64,000 nucleotides of DNA from Synanceia verrucosa. Lineage: Eukaryota; Chordata; Actinopteri; Perciformes; Synanceiidae. Under the pieces are notes generated by a model. The model was given only the letters and a program-made list of their open reading frames with translations. It searched no databases and was not told the DNA's origin. Positions 42,391 through 53,343 of the stretch are shown in pieces; within the stretch, counting starts at the first letter, position 1; the number at the start of each line of letters is the position of its first letter. The stretch is from positions 522,398 through 586,397 of the forward strand of contig CM056565.1 of the NCBI GenBank assembly GCA_029721515.1, given 5' to 3'. Both the position numbers and the translations under genes were made by a program.

Positions 42391-43611
42391 TCACTGTCTC
42401 TTCTCCGCTCCTCTTCTTTTCACCTCCTTTTTCTCCTCCTCCTCCCTCTTTTTCATCTCCCTGTCACGCAGCTTGGTCTTCATCCTCTCCAACGCTGCCT
42501 CCCTGTCCAGGATCTCCCGTCTGAAGAGGAAGAAGCCTCTCCTGCTCTTCTGGGACAGGCAGATGTCCTCCAGAAGTTTGATCTCCTCTTGCATGTGGTG
42601 AGCTGCAGTCTCCAGTCCTTGTATTTTTTTGTCTAGGTCCTTGTTGATGTTGTAGACCTGCTCATATTTCATCTTCCACTCACTAAGGTCCTCATCTTTC
42701 TGTTCCAGCTCCTTGGCAAACCTCTCCTCCAATGCTTTGACCTGTTCCTGACAGGTTGCCTCGGTCTCATCGAGTTTAGCTGTTACTGTGTCCAGCTGCA
42801 TCGTTGCCTCGTTGAGCCTCTCATATAAGCGGCCCATGTTTTGTTTAAGAGGCCAGATTATGTTGTTCTTTTCCCGAATCTCAGTCTTAATCTGGCTCTC
42901 CTTCTTTCTCCAGTCCTCATCTTTCTGTTCCAGCTCCTTGGCAAACCTCTCCTCCAATGCTTTGACCTGTTCCTGACAGGTTGCCTCGGTCTCATTGAGT
43001 TTAGCTGTTACTGTGTCCAGCTGCATCGTTGCCTCGTTGAGCCTCTCATATAAGCGGCCCATGTTTTGTTTAAGAGGCCAGATTATGTTGTCCTTGTCCC
43101 GAATCTCAGTCTTCATCTGGCTCTCCTTCTTTCTCCAGTCCTCCTCTTTCTGTTCCAGCTGCTTGGCAAACCTCTCCTCCAATGCTTTGACCTGTTCCTG
43201 ACAGGTTGCCTCGGTCTCATTGAGTTTAGCTGTTACTGTGTCCAGCTGCATCGTTGCCTCGTTGAGCCTCTCATATAAGCGGCCCATGTTTTGTTTAAGA
43301 GGCCAGATTATGTTGTTCTTGTCCCGAATCTCAGTCTTCATCTGGCTCTCCTTCTTTCTCCAGTCCTCCTCTTTCTGTTCCAGCTGCTTGGCAAACCTCT
43401 CCTCCAATGCTTTGACCTGTTCCTGCCAGGCTTTCTCCATCCTTTCATCAAAAGCCTTTGCTACTGAACTAACATCTTCGCTTAGATACGTGTGCGTATC
43501 ACTTGCGTAAAGTGCCACTGGTGGGGAAACATGGTCCTGTTGAGGATGTTCTGGTTGGTCCTGGGGCCTGCCAGCATCCTCCTGGTGTGTTGTGTTGTTT
43601 CCTCCTTCCAT
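42391..43611 (-). CDS. Coiled-coil protein with three 75-residue repeats
   Basis: 406 residues, no introns, and the only uninterrupted copy. Start: first in-frame ATG at 43611 (GATATGG); the frame is open 36 codons further upstream without an ATG. Residues 1-62 are Gln/His/Pro-rich. Residues 63-287 are three near-identical 75-residue repeats, each with EQVKALEERFAK, DWRKKESQMK, IIWPLKQNMGRLYERL and VTAKLNETEATC. A fourth half repeat, a long coiled coil, FFLFRREIL and a basic Lys/Glu/Arg tail follow. Heptads predict an extended coiled coil. No signal peptide or membrane segment. I do not recognise the family; a host gene or a domesticated element are both possible. Confidence 0.7.
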   Translation of the reverse strand: MEGGNNTTHQEDAGRPQDQPEHPQQDHVSPPVALYASDTHTYLSEDVSSVAKAFDERMEKAWQEQVKALEERFAKQLEQKEEDWRKKESQMKTEIRDKNNIIWPLKQNMGRLYERLNEATMQLDTVTAKLNETEATCQEQVKALEERFAKQLEQKEEDWRKKESQMKTEIRDKDNIIWPLKQNMGRLYERLNEATMQLDTVTAKLNETEATCQEQVKALEERFAKELEQKDEDWRKKESQIKTEIREKNNIIWPLKQNMGRLYERLNEATMQLDTVTAKLDETEATCQEQVKALEERFAKELEQKDEDLSEWKMKYEQVYNINKDLDKKIQGLETAAHHMQEEIKLLEDICLSQKSRRGFFLFRREILDREAALERMKTKLRDREMKKREEEEKKEVKRRGAEKRQ

Positions 43612-44073
43612 ATCAGCGCTGCTGTTTGCAGATATGCTTTTGTACAAAAGGCTTCTATCTGTTTTGGACTGCAGACTGTGAGATCTCTGTGTCTCTGTGT
43701 GTGCTGCTGACTCGATCAACCTCTAAACACTTGTGTTCAATAATATTAGATGTTGTGGCTTTCACTGCCTAAAAGATCAGAGGCAGTTCAGAATACCAGG
43801 ATGTCATCACACCAGAATGTGTTCTGTTGCTATGGACAACAGGCGATGCCATTTTCCCAGATGTCGCGGTGTGATGTAACATGATCACTTTCAGAGGATT
43901 TCACAGACTTCATGAGGCCTCCTTCATGGAAATCCATCATTTCATATTACATAATTTGTTTGTCCCTGCCCAGCCACCGTCCTTCTTGATGTGTAAGTGG
44001 CCGGATGACCTCACCAATATGGAGGTGCTCCCCTTCGTCTGCTCCAACTGGCTTTAACTCCTGGAAACACAGC

Positions 44074-45361
44074 CGAGTGACAGAACAAGACAGGTTGGTA
44101 AGTGTCACAGCTAGCTAGCATTAGCTAGCTATCTGTTACTGTTAAAGTTAGTCTCCACACTGGACGTTAGGTTGTTGAACAAGATTAAATCGCGCAAAAC
44201 TGATTTAACACAATGTGGTAATTAAACAACTGTGTGTGTCGGTAGTAGTACACACACAGTTTTTACAGCACAACTTTATCAAGTTAGCACGTTATGAGTT
44301 ACTCTTCGGCTTGAATATAATGTGATATGTTCTTTTAGATTTTGGCGTGTTGGTTTAAACAATCCCAGAGCAATAGCAATCAGTGTAAATCATTTTTAGA
44401 AATTGAGATATTTAACTGAAGTGATGCTCAGCTATTTTGGTACTGATTTTATCCAAAGAGCCTAGTGTTAGTCTGTTTGCGTTATTTTATTCAAATATCT
44501 TACACATAGGTATGTTAGGGTTGTGCATATTTGACTGTAAAAACCATCAGATTGCAGTAGAGTTTAGCAGGGCTGCAAGTGAGCTCCTCTTGTTCACTGT
44601 AATAATACTGACAGCTATCTAACCCCAGCGTTAGATCATTGAGCTACTCTATGATATTAATGTGTCTGTGAATGGCAGGTTTATTCTCATGTTTCTGTTT
44701 TCCTCATTACAACAACTGAAACAGCAAAGAGATAAACTGAGGCATTAATAGAAGAGATCAGCCTGCAGCTGGAGAAGGAGAGGCTTTAAGCCAAACAGCT
44801 GCTGAAATATGGCAAAGAAAAGAGCGAGAATACCAAAATATTATAATGTTACAGAGAGATAGATCACTACTGAATCGACAAAGTTGACAAATCAGGAGAA
44901 ATAAACTTCTAGTGGAATTCTTTATTCATATTTTTATAAATATCCAGGGTAGAGATCATAAAAGATTTGTGTACATTTTGAGAATCTAATGAGCCTTTGA
45001 GTATTTGGTGTTTGATGGTAGACTTTCTACTTATGTATCTTACAAGTGATTTGAGAAATGAGTCTGTCTTTCAGTGTCTGTTTCAGTGGTTATTGATGCT
45101 TCTTCACTGTTAGGTGATGTCTGTTGAAGAAGTTGAGGGATTTGAGATGAAACAAGACGCCATTGAATACCAAAGGGTACAGTAAGCTGATGTCAAACAT
45201 ACAGTAGTGTTTTCTATACTCTGATCTACAGTATGAACATGTTTGTTGTTGTTTACTGAGAGCTTGTTGTGTCTCTGCAGCAAATAGATGAGATGTTTGC
45301 TGGATATTTGTCTCAAGAAGATGAAGATGCTGTGCTGGCTGAGCTGGAGACTATAACTCAG
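44074..45361 (+). pseudogene. chmp6: chmp6 pseudogene, T3 copy
   Basis: Same exon remnants as in T1 and T2, sharing with T2 the lost base in the VEEVER exon. Dead for the same reasons. Confidence 0.8.
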
Positions 45362-45604
45362 GTCGGTCTCATCTCCATGGCTGTGTTTACGCTTTACGAG
45401 GTTTGACGCTAAAATTCACATTTTTACACAAACTGTATGTTTTTAATTGAAATTGAAGCGTCATCAGAAAACGTCTCATTGTGGTCCATTCACAACACAG
45501 ATTTTAAATTACTAAAGAAGTCAATAACATGTTGAGTTCAATGGCTAAGTCCCAGTCTAAGTCTCTCACTTTGTGTCTCATTTTTATTTATTGGTGTGGA
45601 TCTA

Positions 45605-45711
45605 GGTTTCCCAAAACCATGCTGTTAATCAGCTGTTAATCTGTTAATCTGTTAAGCCTATTCATGGAAGAATATGATCTGCTCGAAGAAATAAAATGCC
45701 TTTGGGAAACC
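45605..45711. repeat. Possible MITE, T3 copy
   Basis: Same 107-bp inverted-terminus element as in T1 and T2. Confidence 0.4.
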
Positions 45712-46256
45712 CAGCCTATACATGATGTAAAGATGTACAGAGAGGGCCGGGCAGTTTGCCCACACCCAGTATGTGAACCTCATAACTATGTCATATTTTA
45801 CATACACGTAGAAGAAGACTGCATTATGTTCAATTTACCATTTATTTACCATTAAACGTACAAAGAACAACTGGTTGTCTGTGAACCTGTGAGCACACAC
45901 AGTATACTCATTAGCACCCACATGTGAAAATGAAGTTTGTCTTGAAACTAAAATCATTCATGAATTATTTTCTTTAAGCTTTGAAGGGTGGAAGGTGAGG
46001 CGATGCTGTATCCCGGTAATGAGTAGAAGGCAGGGAAAAACCCTGGACAGGTCTACAGTCAAACAGAAATAAATAAAACAAGACATAACTAATGTTCCAT
46101 ACTCTGATATAATGGCTTGTTTTCATTTTGAACTTGAACCCGTGACAAAAGCAATCAGCTTCATGTGTGGTTTAATGTTCTTTTCATCCTCTTTCATGCA
46201 GGTGAGCAAGATGATACAAACAAGAAGGAGTTGTGCAAAGAAATACTGAGCAAATG

Positions 46257-46262
46257 TATAGT
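46257..46262. other. Target-site duplication TATAGT (P3 left)
   Basis: Same six bases and same flank as at 25596-25601; the right partner is lost in the gap. Confidence 0.88.
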
Positions 46263-46789
46263 AGAGAGATATATGTATAATCTTGTGTCAAAATAAGATT
46301 TACGACCTAGTGATTTATGACCCCCTGCCATGTGACAGTCATGTGACACGTGACAGTCATGTGGACCCCCCCAACATGACACATGACAGACATGTGACCT
46401 ATGTAAGACAGAATATACCAGTAGACACTTTGAATTAATTGTGGGCTGGTGCTCTCTTATAGTACTTGACATCCCAGGACCCCGACCTATGTATGAAAGA
46501 ACACATTATGAGTAGTAGTAGCCTGAGGATTAATGAAAAGCAAAGGGGGTGTGGACTACTCCACACCGCTCTTTATTAAGAGCGGCGTTGTTGCATACAG
46601 CATTGAGATCACCATGCCTCGATACAAGACTCGCACAAATTCTAAAGACACCCTGAAGCAGGCAGAGTGTGAAGAGGAGCAGCAGCAGCAGCATACAGGC
46701 AATCTGGTTCCTGATACCGATGAGAAAGAGGTGCAGAATCTTAGACCAATGACCATGTCACTGATTTGTGAGACCCCAGTCACCATCTA
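46263..46789. repeat. Left TIR of P3
   Basis: 527 bp, nearly identical to the P2 left TIR, with the same E-box cluster (about 46327-46396) and dyads (about 46549-46585). Confidence 0.92.
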
Positions 46790-46877
46790 CCATGAGCAAG
46801 GCTCACTCACGGATGCTCCGAGGAAAAGCATGGTGTTTCTATGTCGGACGCAGTCTCCCCCAAACCGTCAAGTATGA
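46614..46877 (+). CDS. TIR-borne small ORF, left arm of P3
   Basis: Same 88 codons as P2 25953-26216, with four Gln in the CAG run. Confidence 0.4.
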   Translation: MPRYKTRTNSKDTLKQAECEEEQQQQHTGNLVPDTDEKEVQNLRPMTMSLICETPVTIYHEQGSLTDAPRKSMVFLCRTQSPPNRQV

Positions 46878-47347
46878 GACGGGAGCTGTGGTTGTATCAG
46901 AGGGATGAAGGTGGAACACTGGGAAGCGACATAGCCACGCTGACCTCAAACGACTGGGCCGTGTTGCAGCTGGTGATACCGGGTCTGTGTCTGAAGGGTC
47001 ATTCAGCGGATCAAGAAGTTCCTATACCCTCAAAACAAGCCCGAGTGGAGAATCCCGGCAACGTGAGTCAACAAAAGATCTTGTGCAGCGCAGTCTGGCA
47101 ATCAAAAATCTCTGTTTCAGGTCGATGGTTCTTCCGAGCCAGTCTCAGGACTTCGCAAGGGCCCACAGAGGACTTTGTCTTGGAGTGTTTTAATTCAGAC
47201 TGCGGCGTATTCCGCACGTTGATTGCCATCCCGATCCGTGTGTGGAAGGAAAAGATGGAAGAAATAGGAGGCGTCATTACGTCTCTGTTTCGCAGCTGTC
47301 GTAACTGGAATGACGTGGTAGCTGTAAAAAAACAGTTATCCTTCTAG
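46792..47347 (+). pseudogene. Unknown gene B, P3 copy (2-bp loss)
   Basis: Two G are missing near 46881 relative to P2, breaking the frame after about 30 codons. The downstream 150 codons stay open and differ from P2 by few residues (Ser to Asn; Asp-Ser to Gly-Asn). Confidence 0.6.
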
Positions 47348-47421
47348 ACCCCTCCCCTCTTTACAATAAAAGGAGAGACGGTTGTGGGAGGACTGACAAA
47401 GCTTGGAAGACTGCAAACAGC

Positions 47422-48265
47422 ATGGACACCATCAGACGCTCCGCTCGAGAACAAATGGCTACCTTATTGACTCCCCTACGGGAGCTCAGTCCCTCTCCAT
47501 CAGCAGGCTACACATCTGACTCGGGTAATGAGGAGGGAAAGGACCTGGACTGCGATTGTCCACACAGCTTTTGCGGACAAGCGGAGCCCCATTCACACCC
47601 GGCTCAGCAGCACAGAAGCGGGGAACTAACTTCTCCACCGACACCACCTCCTGAAGGAGGGCGAGTGAAACCACACCACTCTCCATCTGTACCTTTAAAG
47701 CTGTACAAGGATGATATCCTCACAGACATGCCCATGGAAAATCCACCTGCGACCTGTCCATCTGACTCGAGCAATGAGGTTGAGGCGGTAGAAGAAACCT
47801 CACCTCTGACCCCACCTTCCTCGCCTCCATGCTCTCAGCCAGAGGGGGAAACTCTCAATGATGAAATTGACGGCTGGATGTCATTCAAAGTCATCAGCCT
47901 GGTAAAAGCAGCCGTGCTCCATCTGCTCAACTCTACTCTCTACAAGTACAGGGGCGAGCGCTGCTTTGGATGTCAGACCAACCATCCTAGCCAGAGAGAA
48001 CACCCGTGTTTGGACGTGCTGGAGGATGACTTCTACCTGAACAATTTTCATGGTTTGATGAAGGTGTTGTACACCCCAACGCATGTTGCTCTTGTGCAAC
48101 ATTCAAGAGGATGACGGAAGAGTCAAAGCTGTGGCAGAGACTCTCTTGCACGAGCTGAAAGGGGTGAGAAAGATCCACGAGAGCATCAGTGACATGTACG
48201 AGGACCTGATTGCAAATGACTTTGGAGCCCTGAAGATGGTGTCGGAATGGTGGGGTGGGAACTGA
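47422..48265 (+). pseudogene. Unknown gene C, P3 copy (19-bp deletion)
   Basis: Retains the acidic N-terminus and the Cys/His cluster. A deletion of 19 bp near 48079 shifts the frame; the original frame resumes to the natural end SEWWGGN at 48265. One residue more than P2 in the PEGE stretch. Confidence 0.6.
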
Positions 48266-48282
48266 GTCTTCCAGCTGCTAAA

Positions 48283-48771
48283 ATGGGAAATTCCTGGAGA
48301 AGAGCGGTGGCGTATGTAAACGGGCAGACGTCTATTCATCAATTGACGGAGCTTTTAACACAAGTTATTCAGCGTCGAGTTTCACAGAAACATAGAGACA
48401 CTGAGGACGATGTTGCAGTCCATCATCTGGAAATCATTCTGGACAGAGTGCGTCTTCAAGCTGGACATACAACCTGGGGAGAAATGGTGCAAACCATCGC
48501 GAGTATGAGCGCATCAGGATTTTCAGAGACTTTTGAAAAAATTGCAAAATACATGTTTCAAAAGTCCTTTGATGTAAAACCCAGTCATTTACTCACTCTG
48601 TATGCTTTGTTTGTGGACACGGTGACCCTCCGTTTGCAAAATAATCTGCCTGTAAATATTTTAACCGAGTTGATGATTTTACAACATGTTATTCAAGTAA
48701 ATTTGAATCAGTCTGTTTTTATTCACACTTTAAATATTATCCATTATTTTAACCCTCTGTCTTCTCAATAA
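48283..48771 (+). CDS. Helical gene D, possible Bcl-2-like protein
   Basis: 162 residues, open in P3, starting MGNSWRRAVAY in AAAATGG. Almost the whole length predicts as helices. Two stretches invite comparison with BH1 of Bcl-2 proteins: TTWGEMVQTIASM near 73, and SHLLTLYALFVDTV near 108. No canonical BH3 LxxxGD and no clear BH2 Trp are seen, so the call is tentative. Adenoviruses carry a Bcl-2 homologue (E1B-19K), so such a gene would be plausible. It may equally be an unrelated helical protein. The stop overlaps an AATAAA signal. Confidence 0.5.
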   Translation: MGNSWRRAVAYVNGQTSIHQLTELLTQVIQRRVSQKHRDTEDDVAVHHLEIILDRVRLQAGHTTWGEMVQTIASMSASGFSETFEKIAKYMFQKSFDVKPSHLLTLYALFVDTVTLRLQNNLPVNILTELMILQHVIQVNLNQSVFIHTLNIIHYFNPLSSQ

Positions 48772-48885
48772 AGGAAATTAAATCGGACGCCGTCTCGTGT
48801 GGTCATATTGCGCACCCTCGTCACAATAAAAACAAATGAATAACCCTAAAACCTCACTAAAAGCTGAGAGTGAGCCGGAGGTAGG

Positions 48886-49970
48886 ATGATGGAGAAACAG
48901 ATCATGAAAAGAGTGTATTACAATCCGGCCCATCCGGGTAGCTTTGGTGGAGCAGAACGACTCCGTCAGGGTGTACAAGATGAAATGGGTAAAAAAGTCA
49001 AACTTGAAAATGTCAAAGATTTTTTATCAGAACAGGATGCCTACACTCTGCACAAACCCGCCAGAACACATTTTATCAGAAACAGAGTTTTTGTTCCAAG
49101 GCCTTTAAACCAATTTCAAGCTGACCTTTGTGACATGCAAGCCCTGGCGGAACATAATGATGGGTTTAATTATTTATTAACGGTGATAGATGTATTTTCA
49201 AAAAGGCTTACGTTCGTGTTTTAAAGAGAAAAACTGCCGAGGTGGTGAGAGCCTTTGAGTCAGTCTTTAAAGAAAGTCAAATCCCGGAAAAGCTACAAAC
49301 GGATGCTGGTAAGGAATTTTTCAACAAGAGTTTTGAAGCTTTAATGAAAAAACACAGTATTGTGCATTTTGCCACAGCCAGCGACCTGAAGGCCTCGGTC
49401 ATTGAAAGATTTAACCGTACCTTAAAAACTAGAATGTGGAGATATTTTACTGCCAACAACACCAGACGATACCTCGACATTTTACAAGATTTGGTGAAAA
49501 GCTACAATCACAGCTATCATTCAAGTATAAAAATGGCTCCTATGCAAGTGACCTCTGAGAATGCCTCTCAAGTTTTTCAAAATCTGTACGGTACATTTTC
49601 TACCCGACACAGGGCTTTGGTCAAAATGAAGTTTAAACCGGGCGATCTCGTCAGAATCTCCAAGTTGAGAGGTGTGTTTGATAAAAAATATGAACAGAGT
49701 TTTACGGACGAAGTGTTTACGGTGGTCGATGGCATTCCTCGCACTCCTCCCGTGTACAAACTCCAAGATTATGACGGGGAAAGCATTGAGGGTTCCTTTT
49801 ATGAGGCTGAATTGCAAAAAGTAAAGATGGACAAGAACAGGACTTATGCTGTGGAGGAGGTATTGAAACGACGTACAGTGCGAGGTGAAAAACAGGTTTT
49901 GGTACGCTGGAAAAACTGGCCAGAGAAATTCAACAGCTGGGTTAAGACCTCTGATCTGAAACACATATAA
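48886..49970 (+). pseudogene. Polinton integrase, P3 copy
   Basis: Same domain order as P2. One break near 49200-49240, right after VIDVFS; from 49242 the core with its last two acidic residues and the chromodomain is open to the stop (242 codons). P2 has an additional break downstream, so P3 is the less damaged copy. Confidence 0.9.
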
Positions 49971-50007
49971 AAAAAGCAGCTGCAGTGAAGGATTAGGATT
50001 AGTCATC

Positions 50008-50780
50008 ATGGCGGCGGCGGCTGACGTTGGGTTTTACGTGACCCTCCCGTCCAATGCCTGTAAAGAAGTGTATAAAGGTAACATCAGTTCTAGTTATACG
50101 GTGGACCTGGCCAAGGGCATCGAACTGACTGGAGAGTGGGTGGTAGGTTTGTGTGAAATCATCTACCCCCACACCTGGTATACTCTAAAAGCGGATCATG
50201 CCTATTTTGAGGTGAACAAAGTGACGGAGGAATCCCAGCCGTTGGTGATTCAAAAATTTAGCCGGGGAGGATACTATGACAAACCTAAAGAGCTCCTGGA
50301 CCAACTTGTGCCTGCCCTCAGAAAATCTGACGCGACCGCCGGTGCTTCCTACAACAGCGTGACAAAGTGTATCGATTTTAAAGGCAATGGTCAGCACAGA
50401 ATCCGCACATACGCCCCTTGGCCTACATGCTAGGCTTAAAAGCGGGTGAGTGGTGGACCCTCTCCAACCGTAGCGCTCCCTACCCCTGTGACCTCAAAAC
50501 CGGCACTTATAATCTGTTTGTGTACACAGACATCATTCAGTATCAGCAGGTCGGCGACAGTCACTCACCGTTACTGGGTGTCGTGAACGTTAAAGGTGAT
50601 TTTGGAGATGTGGTGAGCATCAGGTATAATACCATACATTACGTACGTGTGTCAAGAAGTTATATTAAATCTATTCACATTGAGATTAAAATGGATCGCA
50701 ACAGGTTTGTGGACTTTGTCTACGGCAAGAGTATTGTGAAGCTTCACTTTAAACCGGCAGCCTCTCTACACCATCTGTAA
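50008..50780 (+). pseudogene. Penton-like minor capsid protein, P3 copy
   Basis: A single frameshift: one C missing in a C-run near 50415 (ACGCCCCTTGG against P2 ACGCCCCCTTGG). The first 135 and last 120 codons are otherwise open, covering the expected jelly roll of about 257 residues. Confidence 0.83.
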
Positions 50781-50791
50781 AAAAAAAAAAA

Positions 50792-51136
50792 ATGGCTCAT
50801 CTGAGAGAGGATCCTCATCGTTTTATAAACTATTATGAAAGTCAAGCGGGAGGAGCTTTACCCGGTTTTTACGGAGCCCCCGTTATGTACGGTCGAGGGA
50901 TAGGCTCCATTTTCTCAAAATTGTTCAGATTTGTGTCCCCTCTGCTGAAAAAAGGTTTTGCCATCGCCAAGCCTCATCTGAAATCAGCTGCGAGTCACAT
51001 TGCCTCTGACGTGATAAAAGAAGCGACGGGAAAAATAACCCAAATGGGTAAAAATCAGGAGGGCTCAGGGGGGATTATGGTCTTATCACGTAGACTGAGG
51101 AAGAGACCCCGGGAGGCGTGTGCTCACAATGCCTAA
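50792..51136 (+). CDS. pVI-like membrane-active virion protein
   Basis: 114 residues, open. Starts MAHLREDPHRF after a run of 14 A. Gly-rich N-terminus, amphipathic IFSKLFRFVSPLLKKG near residue 38, helical middle and Arg-rich end. The end differs from P2 by an indel near 51108 that carries the frame into the next small gene, so the natural stop is uncertain. Confidence 0.65.
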   Translation: MAHLREDPHRFINYYESQAGGALPGFYGAPVMYGRGIGSIFSKLFRFVSPLLKKGFAIAKPHLKSAASHIASDVIKEATGKITQMGKNQEGSGGIMVLSRRLRKRPREACAHNA

Positions 51137-51224
51137 AAACACGGGAGCGTAAAAAGAAGAAATCAGTAGCGAAAGCCGGTCAAAGAAGAGGAAGTCTACC
51201 GCTCAGTCCGGCGACATCTTTTAA
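51129..51224 (+). pseudogene. pX-like core protein, P3 copy (broken)
   Basis: Missing A and G bases give a stop after seven codons. The rest of the basic stretch and the SGDIF-type end are recognisable. Confidence 0.55.
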
Positions 51225-51257
51225 CCAGAGGGGAAAAAAAAAAATAATAATTAAAAA

Positions 51258-52557
51258 ATGGCCCTTTTGCATCAAAAATCACCCGAGTGCACCCTGGCAG
51301 AGCTGGATTTATTTTCAGCTCCTATGACGCAGTTGTCTATCGAAGATAAAACTTACACAGAGATTTTACCTCTGGCAGCCATTACAGATGGGGGACCCAT
51401 AGAGTTTTTTATTCCTGGGGATGGTGAGAGGTATTTAGATCTGAACGATACCTTGCTGCATCTTCGCATCAAAATCACCAATGATGATGGCACAGACCTG
51501 ATAAACGACGCGGTCGTGGGCCCCATCAATTATCCTCTGAATACGTTTTTCAGTCAGTGCGATGTTGTTTTGGGGGATCGGCTGATTTCTCAGTCTAGCG
51601 CTACACATCCCTACCGAGCCATGATTGAAACCTTGCTCAACTTTTTCTGGAAATACGCTCGAGAGTCAATTTAGTGCGGGCTTTTTACAAAGACACGGCA
51701 GGAGCTATGGACTCTCTCGTCATTAACAACGGTCCTAACCGAGGTCTCACCGCTAGAGCAGCCCTATCGTCAATTCCAGGGAAGTACAGCTGTTTGGCCC
51801 CTCCACGCGGATATATTTTTCTGCGAGAGGTTGCTTTGAACTTCGGTGGACTTGAGAATCAAACTGAGCCGAGCCAGCGGCGCCTTCTGCCTCATGGGAC
51901 AGCAGGCCGCCACACACCGTGTGAGAATACTAGGGGCCTCGCTGTTTGTCAAAAAGTCAACGTGTCACCAGCCGTCCGCCTGGGCCACGCTGCGGCTTTG
52001 CTCAAGGGTAACGCAGCGCTCTACCCGCTGTCCCGCGTCAATGTGAAAACGTACTCCATCCCGCCAATTCGCGAGTATGTAACCAGGAGAACCTCTTTTT
52101 AGGAGCCATGCCCAAATATGTGGTGCTGGGCATGGTGCACCATGAAGCCTTCACGGGGAGAAGAGACCTGTCGCCGTTCAATTTCAGGCACAACGACGTG
52201 GAATATCTGGCCCTTTGTCAGGATGGAAAACAGGTCCCAGCCAAGGCCTTTCAACCTCGGTTTGATCAGGGCATCGCGGTCAGAGAATTTTACAACATGT
52301 TTCTCGCCACGGGAAGACATTTGAAAGATATACCTCTCAGCATCAACCGCGCTGATTTTAACGACGGATACTCGCTGTTTGTATTCAATCTAGCCGCCGG
52401 TGAAGACAATGATGCTTTGTCTCCCTTAGCCAATGGGAATTTAAGACTGGAAATGAGATTCAGAGTCCCCTTGCCACACACCACCACCCTGATTGTTTAC
52501 GCCTGTTACGATTTTATTCTGGAAATTAATTCTAAAGTGCTGGTAGATTACTACTGA
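51258..52557 (+). pseudogene. Major capsid protein, P3 copy
   Basis: Has the roughly 64 bp that P2 lacks, so the first 130 codons are open. Frameshifts follow near 51640-51680, 51768, 51840 and 52070. The C-terminal 150 codons are open and nearly identical to P2. Confidence 0.87.
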
Positions 52558-52560
52558 AAA

Positions 52561-53343
52561 ATGAATAATCATCAGCTGGAAAGTCTTTTGCACAGTCTGC
52601 TGGGAGATTTATTTTGCGGCGTGTGGGCCTCTGACCAGCTGCCGTTATTGAAGCAAACGTTTATCTTACCAGCCTACTTTATCGTCAACACACACCCATC
52701 TCACCTACCTGGCGAACACTGGCTCTCGATGACTCTGGAAGAGGATGGTGTAGCCACCTTTTTTGACTCTTTTGGATTCCCTCCGGACTTTGCTCATTAC
52801 CCCTCCACCATCTTACAGTTTTTACAACGTCGTTCAAAGCAAATATTGTACCACCATCATCAGCTTCAGCACACCCTCTCCACTGCGTGCGGTCAACACT
52901 GCGTTTATTATCTGTGCCAGCGGGCCTGCGGAAGATCCATGGACCAAGTATTGTCTTTGTATTCTGACAATGTCGTACAAAATGACCAGACAGTATGTGA
53001 CTTTGTAAAAAATACAGAGGCTGTGTCAGAAATCAAAAGGCTGCCTGTTTTTACCACCACACTTGCTCTCTACAAATGTTTAAAGATTGCTACCGTTTGT
53101 GAGTTTGTGTTTCATAAAAAAAAAAAAAAAAAAATTGTCTGTAGACTTGAGAGTGTGACAAATAAAAAGCTTTATTACAAAATCACAGTTTTTACATTTC
53201 ATTTAGGGAGAAAAGTTGATCCAAGGGGTTTTCTCTTTTTTCTTTTTGAGCTTCGTATGCCCTCCCAAGCTGAGGTTTTAACTTCTTCATCCTCTGAGCC
53301 CTCCACCTCTTCTTCTTCTTCTTCTCTCCCCTCTACTCTCTGA
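52561..53343 (+). CDS. Adenain-type cysteine protease, P3 copy
   Basis: The catalytic domain is open from MNNHQLESLL onward, with GEHW, FFDSFG and TACGQHC. One A missing near 53012 changes the last 30 residues and lets the frame run on to 53343, so the annotated end is not the natural one (expected near 53105). In P2 that end is intact and the start is broken. Confidence 0.87.
   Translation: MNNHQLESLLHSLLGDLFCGVWASDQLPLLKQTFILPAYFIVNTHPSHLPGEHWLSMTLEEDGVATFFDSFGFPPDFAHYPSTILQFLQRRSKQILYHHHQLQHTLSTACGQHCVYYLCQRACGRSMDQVLSLYSDNVVQNDQTVCDFVKNTEAVSEIKRLPVFTTTLALYKCLKIATVCEFVFHKKKKKKIVCRLESVTNKKLYYKITVFTFHLGRKVDPRGFLFFLFELRMPSQAEVLTSSSSEPSTSSSSSSLPSTL

Larger units (their letters stand above)
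40446..46262 (+). repeat. Segmental-duplication block T3 (with deletion)
   Basis: Same block as T2, but the sequence corresponding to T2 17392-19637 (2,246 bp) is missing. The junction is at 40518-40522 with a few filler bases. Smaller losses lie near 40955 and 41224. The minisatellite and Rex-like tail are therefore absent. It holds the only uninterrupted coiled-coil gene. Confidence 0.93.
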
